Shown here piece after piece: positions 11,022-23,611 of a stretch of 64,000 nt of DNA. Numbering within the stretch: position 1 is the first letter of the stretch; each line of letters begins with the position of its first letter. The notes under the pieces are model-generated. The model worked only from the letters and a program-made list of their open reading frames with translations, had not been told where the DNA came from and searched no databases. Origin of the DNA: Acarospora socialis (lineage: Eukaryota; Ascomycota; Lecanoromycetes; Acarosporales; Acarosporaceae); contig JAMYGW020000002.1 of assembly GCA_025617375.2 (NCBI GenBank), positions 744,001 to 808,000 of the forward strand. Direction: 5' to 3'. The translations under genes were made by a program, and so were the position numbers.

Positions 11022-11988
11022 GGCGATGGATGTTGCTGTTGTTGTCGTGAGATGTTGGCGGAAGCCGGAGTCGATGAAACAAAGAGATGGAGCGCGGCGA
11101 TGACACAGTCAGCCGCTGAAATTCGACGATCAAGTCGTGTGTACGGAGTAGTTGGGTGTAAATGGCCCACAGGCACTGAAGATTGTTGAAGCGAAACAAG
11201 AGTTGGTAACGACTGCGAGAACAGGAACAATAACGGGTTGAAGTTGATGGAAGGAGGGAGTGAACAATGAAGAAAATATGAATAGTTAGGCCGGGGCGTG
11301 TTCTGTCAATCGAAAGTTCGACGTCTCGTGCTTCTCACTACACTAATATTAGCGCAAGGGAGGCCTTGAGAAGCCTTTGATGCTGTAACCTATTCAGGCT
11401 AGTAAGTTAAGAATGGAAAACTTTGCAGCCAATACTCTACCTTATATCACCTTCCTTAAGTTACATGTAGGTAATGCCCCGTGACAGGCCCGAAATAGAG
11501 CCCAGAAGGCCGGCAACCGAGACGGATATGTTACATCCACCTCCGTGTACGAGGACTGTACATGTATTCTACTCTACCTTGTACCTCAAGCACATGCACG
11601 TCAACGATACGAAGTCATGCGAAAGCTCTTCCTGGCGAATCACGACAATTGAGTCCTACCCTTCTCTTACACATATCTTACACACTTTCAGCCGAATGTC
11701 TGAGATTGGCACATTTGTTATTGTTCCCTCTTTGTCCCACAAGACTTCTCTCCGTGCATGAAACGGCCGATTGACTTGTCAGGAATTAATCGTGGGGGAC
11801 GGTCTCCAATCGAATAGCGCTCCAGCACTTCGGCGTGGGCGGTTGCTGACCTGTCAATTAATTGATATTCCTTGGACTCAGCAACACAAGAAAGCGCTTT
11901 GCTTTTGTTGGGGGAGTACCATTCAGGTTCCACCCGGTCGGCTGCATGCATACAAAGTAGAGACGCGTTAAGCATCTACTTACACTAT
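11022..11988. other. Divergent promoter region
   Basis: It separates the minus-strand Mid2-like gene from the plus-strand Ypq-type gene. No gene is seen. It has TACCTT/AAGGTA-type motifs (for example near 11440-11475). Confidence 0.5.
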
Positions 11989-13163
11989 ATGGCGGGGTTG
12001 TTGTCGGCTGTCACCCAATTGACCCCTCACGAAGCAATATCCGGTATCTGTGGATCCATCTCTCTGGCCTCTTGGGTTTTCCTTCTTGTAGGTACGGCGG
12101 ATCTGGATGTAACACCGACATTTAGCTGATCTTCTTTCAAAGGTCCCTCAATTGATTGAAAATTACAAGTGCGGCTCGGCCGAAGGTGTTTCGCTGTCGT
12201 TCTTGACCGTCTGGCTTCTGGGGGATATCACCAATTTCTTCGGTGCCGTCTGGGCTGGCCTTGTGCCTACTGTCATCGTCATAGCTGTCTACTTTTGCTT
12301 TCTTGATTCGGTCCTTATCACGCAATGTCTTTATTACAATCTCATCAATGCTCGCAAGGCCCGTCGAAAACAATCCGTTATTGCCGACAACTTGAATCCG
12401 GAAAGTCCACATCAGCCTCTGCTTGGTCATCGGGCTAGTGATCCCGCTGGGCTTCCTGGCTCACGTCGGCGCTCCTCGATCTCTCAGAGGCGTCGCAGTA
12501 GTCGGGGTTCAAGCTTGCACGGAGATACTATTTCCAGAATCCTCGAGGACGACAGCAGCAAGAAGGTGTGGATTAAGAACACCGTGAGTATATTGCTCGT
12601 ATGCGCTGCTGGAGCGGCGGGCTGGGCCATTGCCTGGAAGACCGGAGTGTGGACGCCAACTCCAGAAGAAACTGGTGGGGACTCAGCAGGGATGGCCCGG
12701 GGTCCTCAAACTTTGGGATATCTCAGTGCTGTCTGCTACCTTGGGTGAGTCATTCATTGCAGGACGCAGCAGTATATTCAGCTGATTTGGACATAGCGCG
12801 CGCATACCACAGATAATAAAGAACTACCGGGACCAGTCTTGTGAAGGCATGTCAATCACTCTGAGGACGAGAACTGCGCTGTTGATCCTGACCAATGCTA
12901 GGGCTCTCGCTTCTCTTTTTCATTCTATCGATCGTCGGCAATGCTACTTATGGATGCGGCGTGAGTCATCAGTACATCCCCGAGGCACATCAGCTATTGA
13001 CTCAAATCAGATACTGTTTCATTCCATTGAGAAGGATTACTTCCTTACCAACTTACCGTGGCTTGTCGGCTCATTGGGCACCATGGCGGAAGACACGTTC
13101 ATTTTTGTTCAGTTTCGTCTTTACTCTACTACCGATACACAGTCGTCGACTGCTATAGACTAA
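11989..13163 (+). CDS. PQ-loop vacuolar cationic amino-acid transporter (Ypq type)
   Basis: Five exons (11989-12087, 12143-12744, 12797-12846, 12902-12960, 13011-13163) give 320 residues. The first PQ-loop follows a hydrophobic helix (WVFLLVPQLIENYK, residues about 28-42). The second lies at residues about 231-250 (GARIPQIIKNYRDQSCEG) and is only readable after splicing. The central loop (residues about 115-175) is Ser/Arg-rich and cytosolic. Seven helices with two PQ-loops is the layout of yeast Ypq1-3/Rtc2 and human PQLC2, which move lysine, arginine or histidine across the vacuolar/lysosomal membrane. Intron 3 (12847-12900) is a GC-AG intron starting GCATGT. The start is the ATG at 11989, chosen because the first helix begins right after it. 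The gene is convergent with RPP1. Confidence 0.88.
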
Positions 13164-13601
13164 TCGAATAGTTTTGGTATGTCGTTGGTTTGGAGTCACC
13201 ATTGTTTTTGGTACAAGGCTTGAGATCTGGAGGAGTTTACTGCTTGATAACGGACTCGGTGTTTGACGCTGAAAAGTGTCTTGGGTCTTATACTTATACT
13301 ATCTCTTGGTATATATCGGCGCTCTCTCAACAGACAATGGGCATCTGTCGAGGCTGCTGGTATAACATGTTCCATTAAACTGGCTCAGGGGTCATATAGT
13401 TCATAAGAACACACGACGCGGGAAAATCCCATACGTTATGACTCTCCAAGGGTGCACATAGTCGTGGTCATGGCGTACGGATCATCTTTCTAGCTAAATC
13501 TGAATATGCAACGAGCGCCGGCATATCATTGCCATTGCAAGAACACGACCACGCCGGGATAGTATGAACAGCAAAGGAGACGTAACACCGAAGCAGCACA
13601 T
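13164..13601. other. Convergent 3' flanks
   Basis: This is the spacer between the stops of the Ypq-type gene and RPP1. I see nothing coding. Confidence 0.5.
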
Positions 13602-14144
13602 CTAATCGAAGAGACCGAAGCCCATATCCTCGTCCGACTCGTCCTTCTCTGTAGAAGATACTGTCAGTCCGACTGCGTCTGCTAACCTGCGACGATAAGG
13701 TGTTGCCAACATACCCGGTTCCTTCGTCTCCTCTTCTTTCGTTTCTGCTGGGGTGTCTCCAGACGCACCGCCAGCTGCGCCACCAGATGGAGCAGCGGCA
13801 GCACCGCCGCCGGACCCGACGTTCAGCAGCATGTCCTTGACGTCCTTCCCCTCCAATGCCTGTGCCTTTGTCAGCCCACGTCCCCGTCCTCGTAACTCCA
13901 TCGAGAGACTGCTGGATAGTTCACCTTAGCGAAGAGAGTCGTCCATATCGGCTCTACATCGACGAGGTTGGCGGTCTTAAGGAGAGTTTGTAGTTTGTCG
14001 GCCTACACTCGCATGTTTAGTTATTATATTCATCGGAGGTTACCCCGGCGCTTGGGAGTTGTTTCGGGAACAAACCGTGATGTCGACACCGTCATCGGCC
14101 AAGATGAGGGCGGCGTAGGAAACCGCGAGCTCAGAATTTGACAT
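13602..14144 (-). CDS. RPP1: 60S acidic ribosomal protein P1
   Basis: Four exons on the minus strand (14076-14144, 13925-14002, 13715-13859, 13602-13648) give 112 residues, the normal length of P1. The N-terminal dimerisation domain reads [19 protein letters not shown], the hinge is Ala/Gly-rich ([11 protein letters not shown]), and the acidic tail ends in the conserved [12 protein letters not shown] that binds elongation factors. P1 pairs with P2 on P0 to form the ribosomal stalk that recruits and activates translation GTPases. The last intron splits the acidic tail so that a short final exon carries the factor-binding end. The start lies 305 bases from the divergent DUF2408-like gene. High intron number in such a short gene is common for fungal ribosomal-protein genes. 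Confidence 0.97.
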
Positions 14145-14449
14145 GTCGAAAATGTGTATGTGGCTGGGGAACAGGAACGTCAAAGTGAGTTGTCTTGTCG
14201 TCGCTTTCAAGATCGTGAAATTTCAGCTTTGTGTGGTAAAGGTAAGGTAATAGGGCTCAGACTCGCCTATTTTGCCGGGCTTACGCTTGGCCGGAAGGAG
14301 CGACCTAAGCGCGGTAAACTCATGCCCCGCGATTGCGATAAAGCCTACGTCAGATAAGGGAAGACCCGGAACTTCTCTCACGCGACCTCGGAAAGTCCTT
14401 CGTCTTCTGTCGATACTTCATGATCAGTTGAGTGGTTCCATCTCTTAAG
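14145..14449. promoter_or_regulatory. Shared promoter of RPP1 and the DUF2408-like gene
   Basis: This 305-base spacer lies between two divergent starts. It has a run GGTAAAGGTAAGGTAA at 14237-14252 and a CG-rich part (CGCGGTAAACTCATGC). No start or TATA box is assigned. Confidence 0.5.
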
Positions 14450-16199
14450 ATGTCTGATTCACCGGCGGTCCAGGCGCCGCTGGATCCCAAGGAGCAACCA
14501 ATCCTTGACAGTCTGCTCCAGATTCGAGATCAACTGTCCGTCTTGAAACAAGACAAATCAACATACATCAAGTCTCACGACGTTCTTTCTTTGTATGAAC
14601 AAGTCATTGAACAGGTGCACCTACTCAATATCATACGGCGAGAATACAAGAAGCCATTAGAACAGAATAGAGGTCAGTCCGGGACGTTCCTGTGACTGTG
14701 TGTCTTCAAGCGCAGCATGTTTGTGTTTCGATGTATGCTGACTGTAGTCCATTGGTGCAGTGGATAATGTACTCGACGATTGCTTTCAATTGATCTCACT
14801 CTTCTTTCTGACGATTGGGAAAAATAATGAAGCGCCCGCCGTGTGAGTGCTCATCCCCATCTGGCGATTTGGATTGACCGTATACTAAACTCGGGTCAGG
14901 TACTCGTTGACCTCAACAGTTAAGGTGACTAGAATCTTTTGGCTTGAGGCAGTTATTTGGTAACTGACAGTTGCCCAGCGCCTACTTGATCATCTACAAG
15001 AAGCAGCGTTCTACAGCGCCAAGGATCTCGATTCAATCAACACAACATGTGAGAGGATGCGCGAGACGCTGGAACGGGGAAAGGAGACCTATTCGCCGCA
15101 CCTTTTGACGCTCTTAGAGAATCGACTGCACAAATGTCAGATTACACTGTCAGAATTACGGAAGCCTCTTGCGAATCTGTCGCCAGAGCTGACCCCAGTG
15201 CATGAAAAGCTGGTATCTATACTGCGATGTATGGCTGCTGCAAACACTCGACACAAGGTAGACACTTCTCCAAACTCATCCCGGATCCCTTGTTGACAGT
15301 CTTCGGGTAGTTTCCCGCTTCTGAAGTGGAAGGTTTCCGTGCGGAACTAAAGGATATGCAGCATAGCATGGTAGACGGCAAATTTATCACTGGAGACAAA
15401 TCTGCGCCGGCAGGACAAGAAGTTGTTGTTGGTCTTCTTAACAGGTGTCTTGTTTGGGCGGAACTAGTTTTGAACAGGTGAGCATGAATACCTTCAGCTG
15501 TCACAAGTTCTCCGCCCTAACGCAACTACACAGACAAGGACAAATCGATGTCCGATTCAAGCAACCATATGAAAAGCTGATCGATATACGAAATCACTTG
15601 GAGAAACTGACTATAACCCAAGCCTGGTCCCTCCGAGAAACAGATCTGTACAACTATCAGCGGCAGCTTGATAGAATCGACGAGTCAAGGGTAAATGGAA
15701 ACTTCCTCGACGTTGAGGGTAACCCAGCAGATCTTCACGCTCAAAGGGTTCGTATCGCGTACTCGTCATGCCTGGAACTTGCTAATTCAAGCAGACACTC
15801 CTGCATTTGCTTCGGCGGAGCTATGCATATATCTACGCACTTCTCATCTCGTCGGAGCCAGTATCTGAGGCTTTATTACCAATATACAACCAACTCCAAA
15901 CACTCCGCCGCTGCTTGCTGGAAGTAAAGCGATCAGGAGGCGTCTCCTCGCCACGGGAACTCTATCCTTACAGCATGAAGGTTCGTCTCTACTCGAACCG
16001 CTACTCCAACCACGGATTTTTTCCACGTAACTTACTTTTCCATCAGTTAAATTCAATTGACAACATGCGGAAAGACGGCAAGTTCATGGTTGGCCAAGAC
16101 ATCCCCGAGGGGCAAGGAAGCGTCAACGGACTCCTAGCCGAGTGTTTCGATCTCATCTACGAATTGAGAGTCGAAGCCGAGGAGGGCGAGAGTGACTAG
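14450..16199 (+). CDS. DUF2408-like conserved fungal protein
   Basis: Eight exons (14450-14672, 14761-14842, 14900-14924, 14979-15257, 15311-15477, 15534-15747, 15795-15980, 16047-16199) give 442 residues. The third exon is only 25 bases. The protein is all-helical by pattern, soluble, and has no signal or membrane segment. The N-terminus has repeated leucine-rich helices (ILDSLLQIRDQLSVLKQD), and the C-terminus ends in an acidic helix (LRVEAEEGESD). I think it belongs to the fungal domain-of-unknown-function family DUF2408, on the basis of the LxxIRxxLxxLK start and intron-rich structure. The function of the family is not known to me. The gene is divergent from RPP1 and convergent with GLR1. 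Confidence 0.75.
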
Positions 16200-17160
16200 A
16201 CTCGACGAAACGCTCGCACATTGTCTGACTCGGCCAGGAACATCTCCTGCCCACTCCGCATTCATCAAATAGTGTCCCTGACATTCCAACCGGCACCTTA
16301 TCGCAAAATGTACATACTTCTGGAGGCTGTGTCTGTATCGGTATCGGTGTGCATCACGCCACCGCGGCGTTTCGTTGGGGTTCGATTTCTGCAGTGGCTG
16401 AAGAGTCGTACGAACCCACCTGTTGTATTGGTTCATGACCACATCATCAATGCCGGCCTACAGTTTCTAATAATGATGGCGGCACTAATGGCGTTTACCT
16501 GTACCTATTTACTCAAGTACCAAAATGACAGGCGTGACGCTCGAAGACTCAGTATCCTAGTCCTAGAGTACTAGGTTGTAAATCAACGCCAACAATTGAG
16601 AATCTTAAACAAATCACTCCAACGCATCAAGACATCAACTGAGTTCTTAGGAAAAGAATGACGTATTATGGAAGTCCCCATGACGAATGAATGGGAATTC
16701 GATTTGACACGATATGCATACGGTTGAGGAGTATTGCATACATGTTCACGAGCTACAACGGCATTCATTCTACGACTCTTCCTAGGCCCTCTGCACCTGA
16801 GCCTACACCTAGACTCATGCCTAAACCACATTGGACGCAGCACCTAAAGTGAACCCCAAGCGTCCTCTGAACACGTCAAAGATGTGGATCTAGCAACAAA
16901 CAAGTTTCGGCGTGAGGTTAGGCGGATGTGACTGCACCTCAGGTGTAACAATAGTCCGGGTGTGAGATTTGACTTTTACCGGGAAGGGACAGCGGACCAT
17001 CGCAGCCCCAAGCACGAACGCTCCTCTTCCACCCGTCAGCATCGTGGGTTCATATATAGAGAGTATCGTGTCGCGTGCTACCGCAACCTCTTTCGAGTCA
17101 AGATATCTACAACCAAAGTAACCTGCCAAAATCTAACAATACGCATGTCCGCAGGCCCTT
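16200..17160. other. Convergent 3' flanks, no gene seen
   Basis: About 960 bases lie between the stops of the DUF2408-like gene and GLR1. Open frames here are short and show no family signal. Confidence 0.5.
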
Positions 17161-19200
<2,040 letters not shown>

Positions 19201-20331
19201 ATGGCTATCACGCTATCCAGGCTCTCCAGCCTGAAGCTCGCGCGTCTGAAACGCGTCGCCGTCGCCACAGGCATCAACTCCAGCGGCACCAAGACGGACC
19301 TGACGACCCGGCTCGTCACCGAGCTTCAGGACAGCCACGACGCATCTAGTGCGAAACCCGGACGCGCCGCGACCAAAGGACCAGGGCAGAGGATCATCAG
19401 CATCGACATGGGCATCCGCAATCTCGCCTACTGCGTCCTCGCCGCGCCCTCGTCCTTGAATATCAAAATTGCACGCAAGAAGCCCCCCACCACCCCACTC
19501 CCGCCCGTCGTCGAAGCCTGGACCCGCATCGCCGTCTCCGGCCAGACGTTGCCGGCCCCCGGCCCTGAAGCTTCCAACGCCCAGGATCAGACCGCACCTC
19601 AAACCACCGCGACCGCAGCCGCAAAAGCAACCGCACAAGCCAAGGTGAAAGAAGCCTTCGACCCAGCAACCTACGCGCAGCACGCGTACGCGCTGATCTC
19701 CTCCCTCCTGCGCACGTACCACCCGAGCACGATCCTGATCGAGCGGCAGCGCTACCGGTCCATGGGCGCGGCGGCGGTGCAGGAGTGGACGTTGCGGGTC
19801 AACATGTTTGAGGCGATGCTGCATGCCGTGCTGGAGACGCTGGGACGCGAGGGAAGGTGGGGAGGGGAGGTGTGGGCGGTGTCGCCGGGGAAGGTGGCGA
19901 GTTTCTGGGTTGCGGGTGGGGCAGAGGGGGATGCGGATGGGAAGGGACGAGGAAGAGGAAAAGGGAAAGGGGGTGGGGTTGGGGAGGTGGGGGAAGCAGG
20001 GAAGAAGAGGGGGAATAAAGGGGTGAAGATCGATGTTGTGGGGGGGTGGTTGGTTTGTGGTAGGGAGGTGAGGTTGAAAGGGCAGGCGGAGGGAATGGGC
20101 AGGGTATTTTTGGGAAGGTGGAGAGGGAGTGGGAGGAAGAGGGGCGGCTCCGTTGAATGGAAGGGTATGGAGGGTGAGGGTGCGGATGGGCAGGCGATGG
20201 CTGAGGCGGGGATTGGGAAGTTGGATGATCTGGCGGACTGTCTTCTGCAAGGCGTCGCTTGGGTCAAGTGGCAAGAGAACAGGAGGTTGCTGATGGAGGG
20301 CGGCGTGGACTCGTTGGATGGGTTAGATTGA
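19201..20331 (+). CDS. CCE1: Mitochondrial Holliday-junction resolvase (Cce1/Ydc2 family)
   Basis: This intronless gene encodes 376 residues. Residues 5-42 form a SAP-like helical DNA-binding motif (LSRLSSLKLARLKRVA). The RNase-H-like resolvase core starts with IISIDMGIRNLAYCVL (first catalytic Asp, residues 66-81), continues with IERQRYRS (catalytic Glu, about residue 180), and ends with KLDDLADCLLQGVAW (last catalytic Asp pair, about residue 340). Cce1/Ydc2 cuts four-way junctions in mitochondrial DNA and is needed for mtDNA segregation. Between the core strands lies a roughly 100-residue Gly/Lys/Arg-rich insertion (residues about 225-335), encoded by almost pure purine DNA (19850-20170) that is unlike the C-rich first half of the gene. 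The basic N-terminus may aid mitochondrial import. It is divergent from GLR1. Confidence 0.88.
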   Translation: MAITLSRLSSLKLARLKRVAVATGINSSGTKTDLTTRLVTELQDSHDASSAKPGRAATKGPGQRIISIDMGIRNLAYCVLAAPSSLNIKIARKKPPTTPLPPVVEAWTRIAVSGQTLPAPGPEASNAQDQTAPQTTATAAAKATAQAKVKEAFDPATYAQHAYALISSLLRTYHPSTILIERQRYRSMGAAAVQEWTLRVNMFEAMLHAVLETLGREGRWGGEVWAVSPGKVASFWVAGGAEGDADGKGRGRGKGKGGGVGEVGEAGKKRGNKGVKIDVVGGWLVCGREVRLKGQAEGMGRVFLGRWRGSGRKRGGSVEWKGMEGEGADGQAMAEAGIGKLDDLADCLLQGVAWVKWQENRRLLMEGGVDSLDGLD

Positions 20332-21599
20332 GCGTGGCGTAGAATTGCGTTGTAAAGCGCTCGAGCGGGGACACTTGTCGGATCTGAAGCATGGCGCAAA
20401 AGGTGGAGAGGTTGGTTTGATGAGTACCCCTTATGCTGCCTGAGCGGCATTTCTGGACACTTAGAGTGCGTAGCCAGTGATAGGTGTAGAACAAGAACTT
20501 CTAGAATCCGGATATACGCAAGTTTGGACAGTAAGATTTACAAATGAACAGGCTTTCTTTCCTTGCGCCTTAAGAAAGATTCTTATGTAGATACAAGATT
20601 CATTCAGATGAATTATCGAACGATCACGCGCCCAACAAACCTACGCTCCCTCGCATAGTAGGTTTTTTCCCTAACCATATACACTCACGCTCTTTTCCTC
20701 GCTGACCTCAGGCTCCTTCGGTGAATCTTCACAAGAACATCAAAAAGACCTTGAACCCGAACCACGCCAAGAATTAAGGTAGCCATTGCTAACGCTCGCA
20801 AGACTCCTCATCACCACCTGCCCTTCATAGACTCAACGCGGACGCCAAATATTGTAGAGAGTTTGTTATCGCTCTAATGCCGTAAGGTGAACTGAGCCAT
20901 GCAAGATGACTTCGTACTATGTTGAACTAGCTCGGTCGCATGGTTTATCTCATCGCTGTGTGAGCCTCAGATAGAGATGACCGTCGGTTGAAACTCCCTT
21001 TATTGCGTGGTGTCCACATGGCGTCCGGAGTCTTTCTGCTGGCACACCGGTATGGGCCCAGTTCGTAGTGCGACTGAGGCGTGACTAACACGCGGTAGTT
21101 GCGCTCTTGTCGGAGGTAGATGGGCGGTGAGGCTCAAGGTTGTGTTGTAGATTGGTGTGTGATCGTTCGTAGGCAGATGAGTATGACTTTGGCGTCAGGT
21201 TGCTTTTTCAAGATTGGTCGCAAAACGCTTTAGAGACCGCTCAACATGTCGTGGAGTGACGGGTTCATGGCTGATTCATTGCTGGATGGGCTGACCGAAG
21301 ACTGCCGTAACGCCCGGAATGAAAGTCAATAACAGGCCGCGAGGATATAGACAAACAGTATATCTTGCAGGTTTGCAGACCAAGCGCTTGAGCTGATGGT
21401 ATTGTAACAGAAGGGCATGAATAATCCAATACGGTTCGATTTATCAGGTGGATGAGGGTCGTGTAGGAGAGAACGAATCGTAGAATCTGTCCCTTAGTCT
21501 TTGTGATCTATGGTACAAGGCTGATACAACGCCACCGAGCGCATGGCTCCATCATCCATTGTCTTTAGAACATTCTTCGAATACTCGAATGGCGTCCTC
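20332..21599. other. Convergent 3' flanks, no gene seen
   Basis: About 1.27 kb lie between the stops of CCE1 and the TCP11-family gene. I find no open frame with family signal. Confidence 0.5.
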
Positions 21600-23611
21600 T
21601 TATGGAAGAATCGCTGGATTGGCCGTCTCGTGCCTGAGGTAGAGTAAAGGCGCCCAGACTTTCCAGTGAAGTGTGCCGATATGCGCAATGCGTCTTGCAA
21701 GACAAATGGGCTCGTAGGGAAGCTTCTTCGCCGCTGCTCTGGTATGTGCCTCCACTTGATTCAAGATGTCTAAAGGTGACATGTGCTGATAAGCGTTGAC
21801 GGACTCGATCAGAGAAGGCCAGATGTCGTTCTCAGTATCTTCGAGCATTTGCGACCAACATCCCGAGCCATTGCCGATAACTTCAGCAAGGAATTCTTCC
21901 GTATAGTCAAGGTCCACTGAGAGGTCTTTCGTCCCGCAAAAATCATGTGCCAGTCTTGTTATCTCCAGGGCAATACTCTTGGAGTGGGTTGCCCACCTTG
22001 TTTCTCCCTCGAATTCTTCAAGGATCGAGAAGCAGGAGATCCGTACGCTGTTGAGCAATTCCGAAGTTGGAGGGCCGGCATATCCGTTGCGACTCAGGAG
22101 GTTACTGAAGAGCTTGTCGCATACTTTCAAGTTTATTGTGTCACGCACATCGCTTCGTAGATGCCAGAGACGGTCAACGTCAATCTTGAAAGTTGACGGA
22201 AAGCTCTCAGGAGGGTTGAAAGATAGTAGTAATTTGCAGAGGGATCGAAAGAAAGTGGCAATCTGCCCGTCGCCGTCAGAGACTCTACCAATGGATTGAT
22301 CCTCTCTGGCATTCGCATACCAAACTTGTGCTGGCCCTATTGAGATGTCACCACTAGCAATCCTGCGAAGAAAGTAGTTTTGCTGAAAGGTAACGGTGTC
22401 TTGAATGAGAAGTGGCCTCAGGCTACGTATCTGATGATTAGCCACGTCCTACTTGTCGTTAGCTCATCGCAAGCGCAGGCCTGGTTAGATTGCCACTTTA
22501 CCAGCTTCATTGCCTCGAGTATGCCAAATAACTTTCGTAGTCCATCAACCAATAACTCAACGTCTTTATCCGCACCCCTACTGATGCGGTCGACCATGGT
22601 ATCGACCATGCTGTCTCTCATTGGAGCGCAATGCCGTTTGAGAATCTGGGCGAGCCATATAGACAGGCACTTGAAATCGAAACAGCCCCGTTGTATCTGT
22701 TGCATGAGGAAGGGTATATCAAATCGCTCTTCCACGAGAACTCGTTCCTGCTCCGGCACCAGAGTGTTCAGGATTGCTCGAATCGTTTGAAACATCAGAG
22801 GAAGCCTGCTCATGAAACTCTTCTCTTGTTTGTCAACCACGATTGGCGCGAAGGTAGGTAGCTGCCAACAGTCCCCCTCTGAACAATGCACCCGGTAGAC
22901 CAGTAGCTCTACCGTCAAGGCTCTCCAGTACTGCTTCGCTTCCCTGCACTTTTTTCTGCCCTTTGGGCCGTCCAAATTCGGTCTGAAGTGCAGATCGCCG
23001 TCGAAATTAATGTCCGCCCTTAATTTGGTGTTGTTGATGATCCGCTGCAGATCCAGCTCAGTGAGCGACGTTGCCGTGACAGGAGGTAGTACTCCAGCCG
23101 TCCAAAGAAGGTATACATCTTCGCGGCTTAGAGACTCAGTCCCGACACGTTTGGACAAGTCAAGTATGTTCTCTGGCGTCAAAAGTAGAGTGCGCTTGAG
23201 AGGATGCTGAGGTGCTTGTGTCGTTGCCTGTTGTTCTTGCCTCACGCAACTTGGGATCCTTTCACTTATCCTTACTCTTCGGTCTTTATAGGTCTCTCGA
23301 TTCCTTCGTTTGCTGTCCGCCACCACATTCCATGTTCCATTCTCGGTCGACTGATTTTCTGGGTAGCGTGGTGCCGTACGGTGTTCATCGTCGTATTCGA
23401 TGATCATGGTCTTTTGATCCCGGCGCATGGACGGTCTCTTCGAGCTTTCGGCATTCCTTGCGGGCTGCACAGCCATCTCTGTGGGCAGCAATCTGTGTGT
23501 CTCGAGTTGGGCTTGTGATGCTGACTTGGTATGATCAGAAGCTTCGTTGACGCGGCGCAGATCGGGCTCGGAGGGTTCCTTCCAACTTTCAGCATTTTCT
23601 ATCTTGTGCAT
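21600..23611 (-). CDS. TCP11 / Sok1 family protein
   Basis: Two exons (22502-23611 and 21600-22448) give 652 residues. The junction rebuilds EAMKLDVANHQIRSLRP, a hallmark of the T-complex-protein-11 family. The intron has donor GTAAAG and branch GCTAAC. Residues 1-180 are charged and disordered. From PENILDLSKRV (about residue 180) the helical TCP11 fold continues to LHWKVWAPLLYLR near the C-terminus. Yeast Sok1 suppresses loss of protein kinase A, and mammalian TCP11 links to PKA signalling in sperm; the biochemical role is unclear. The ATG at 23611 is the first in a frame that stays open upstream to about 23713, so an upstream exon cannot be excluded. Confidence 0.82.

Noticed and set aside
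16221-16574. A 117-codon plus frame after the DUF2408-like gene
   Set aside because: It starts 22 bases after the stop of the upstream gene, has no family signal, and fits 3' UTR and spacer better.
19213-20274. A 353-codon minus-strand open frame
   Set aside because: It is antisense to the Cce1 resolvase and consists of low-complexity Pro/Ser/Leu sequence from the purine-rich strand.
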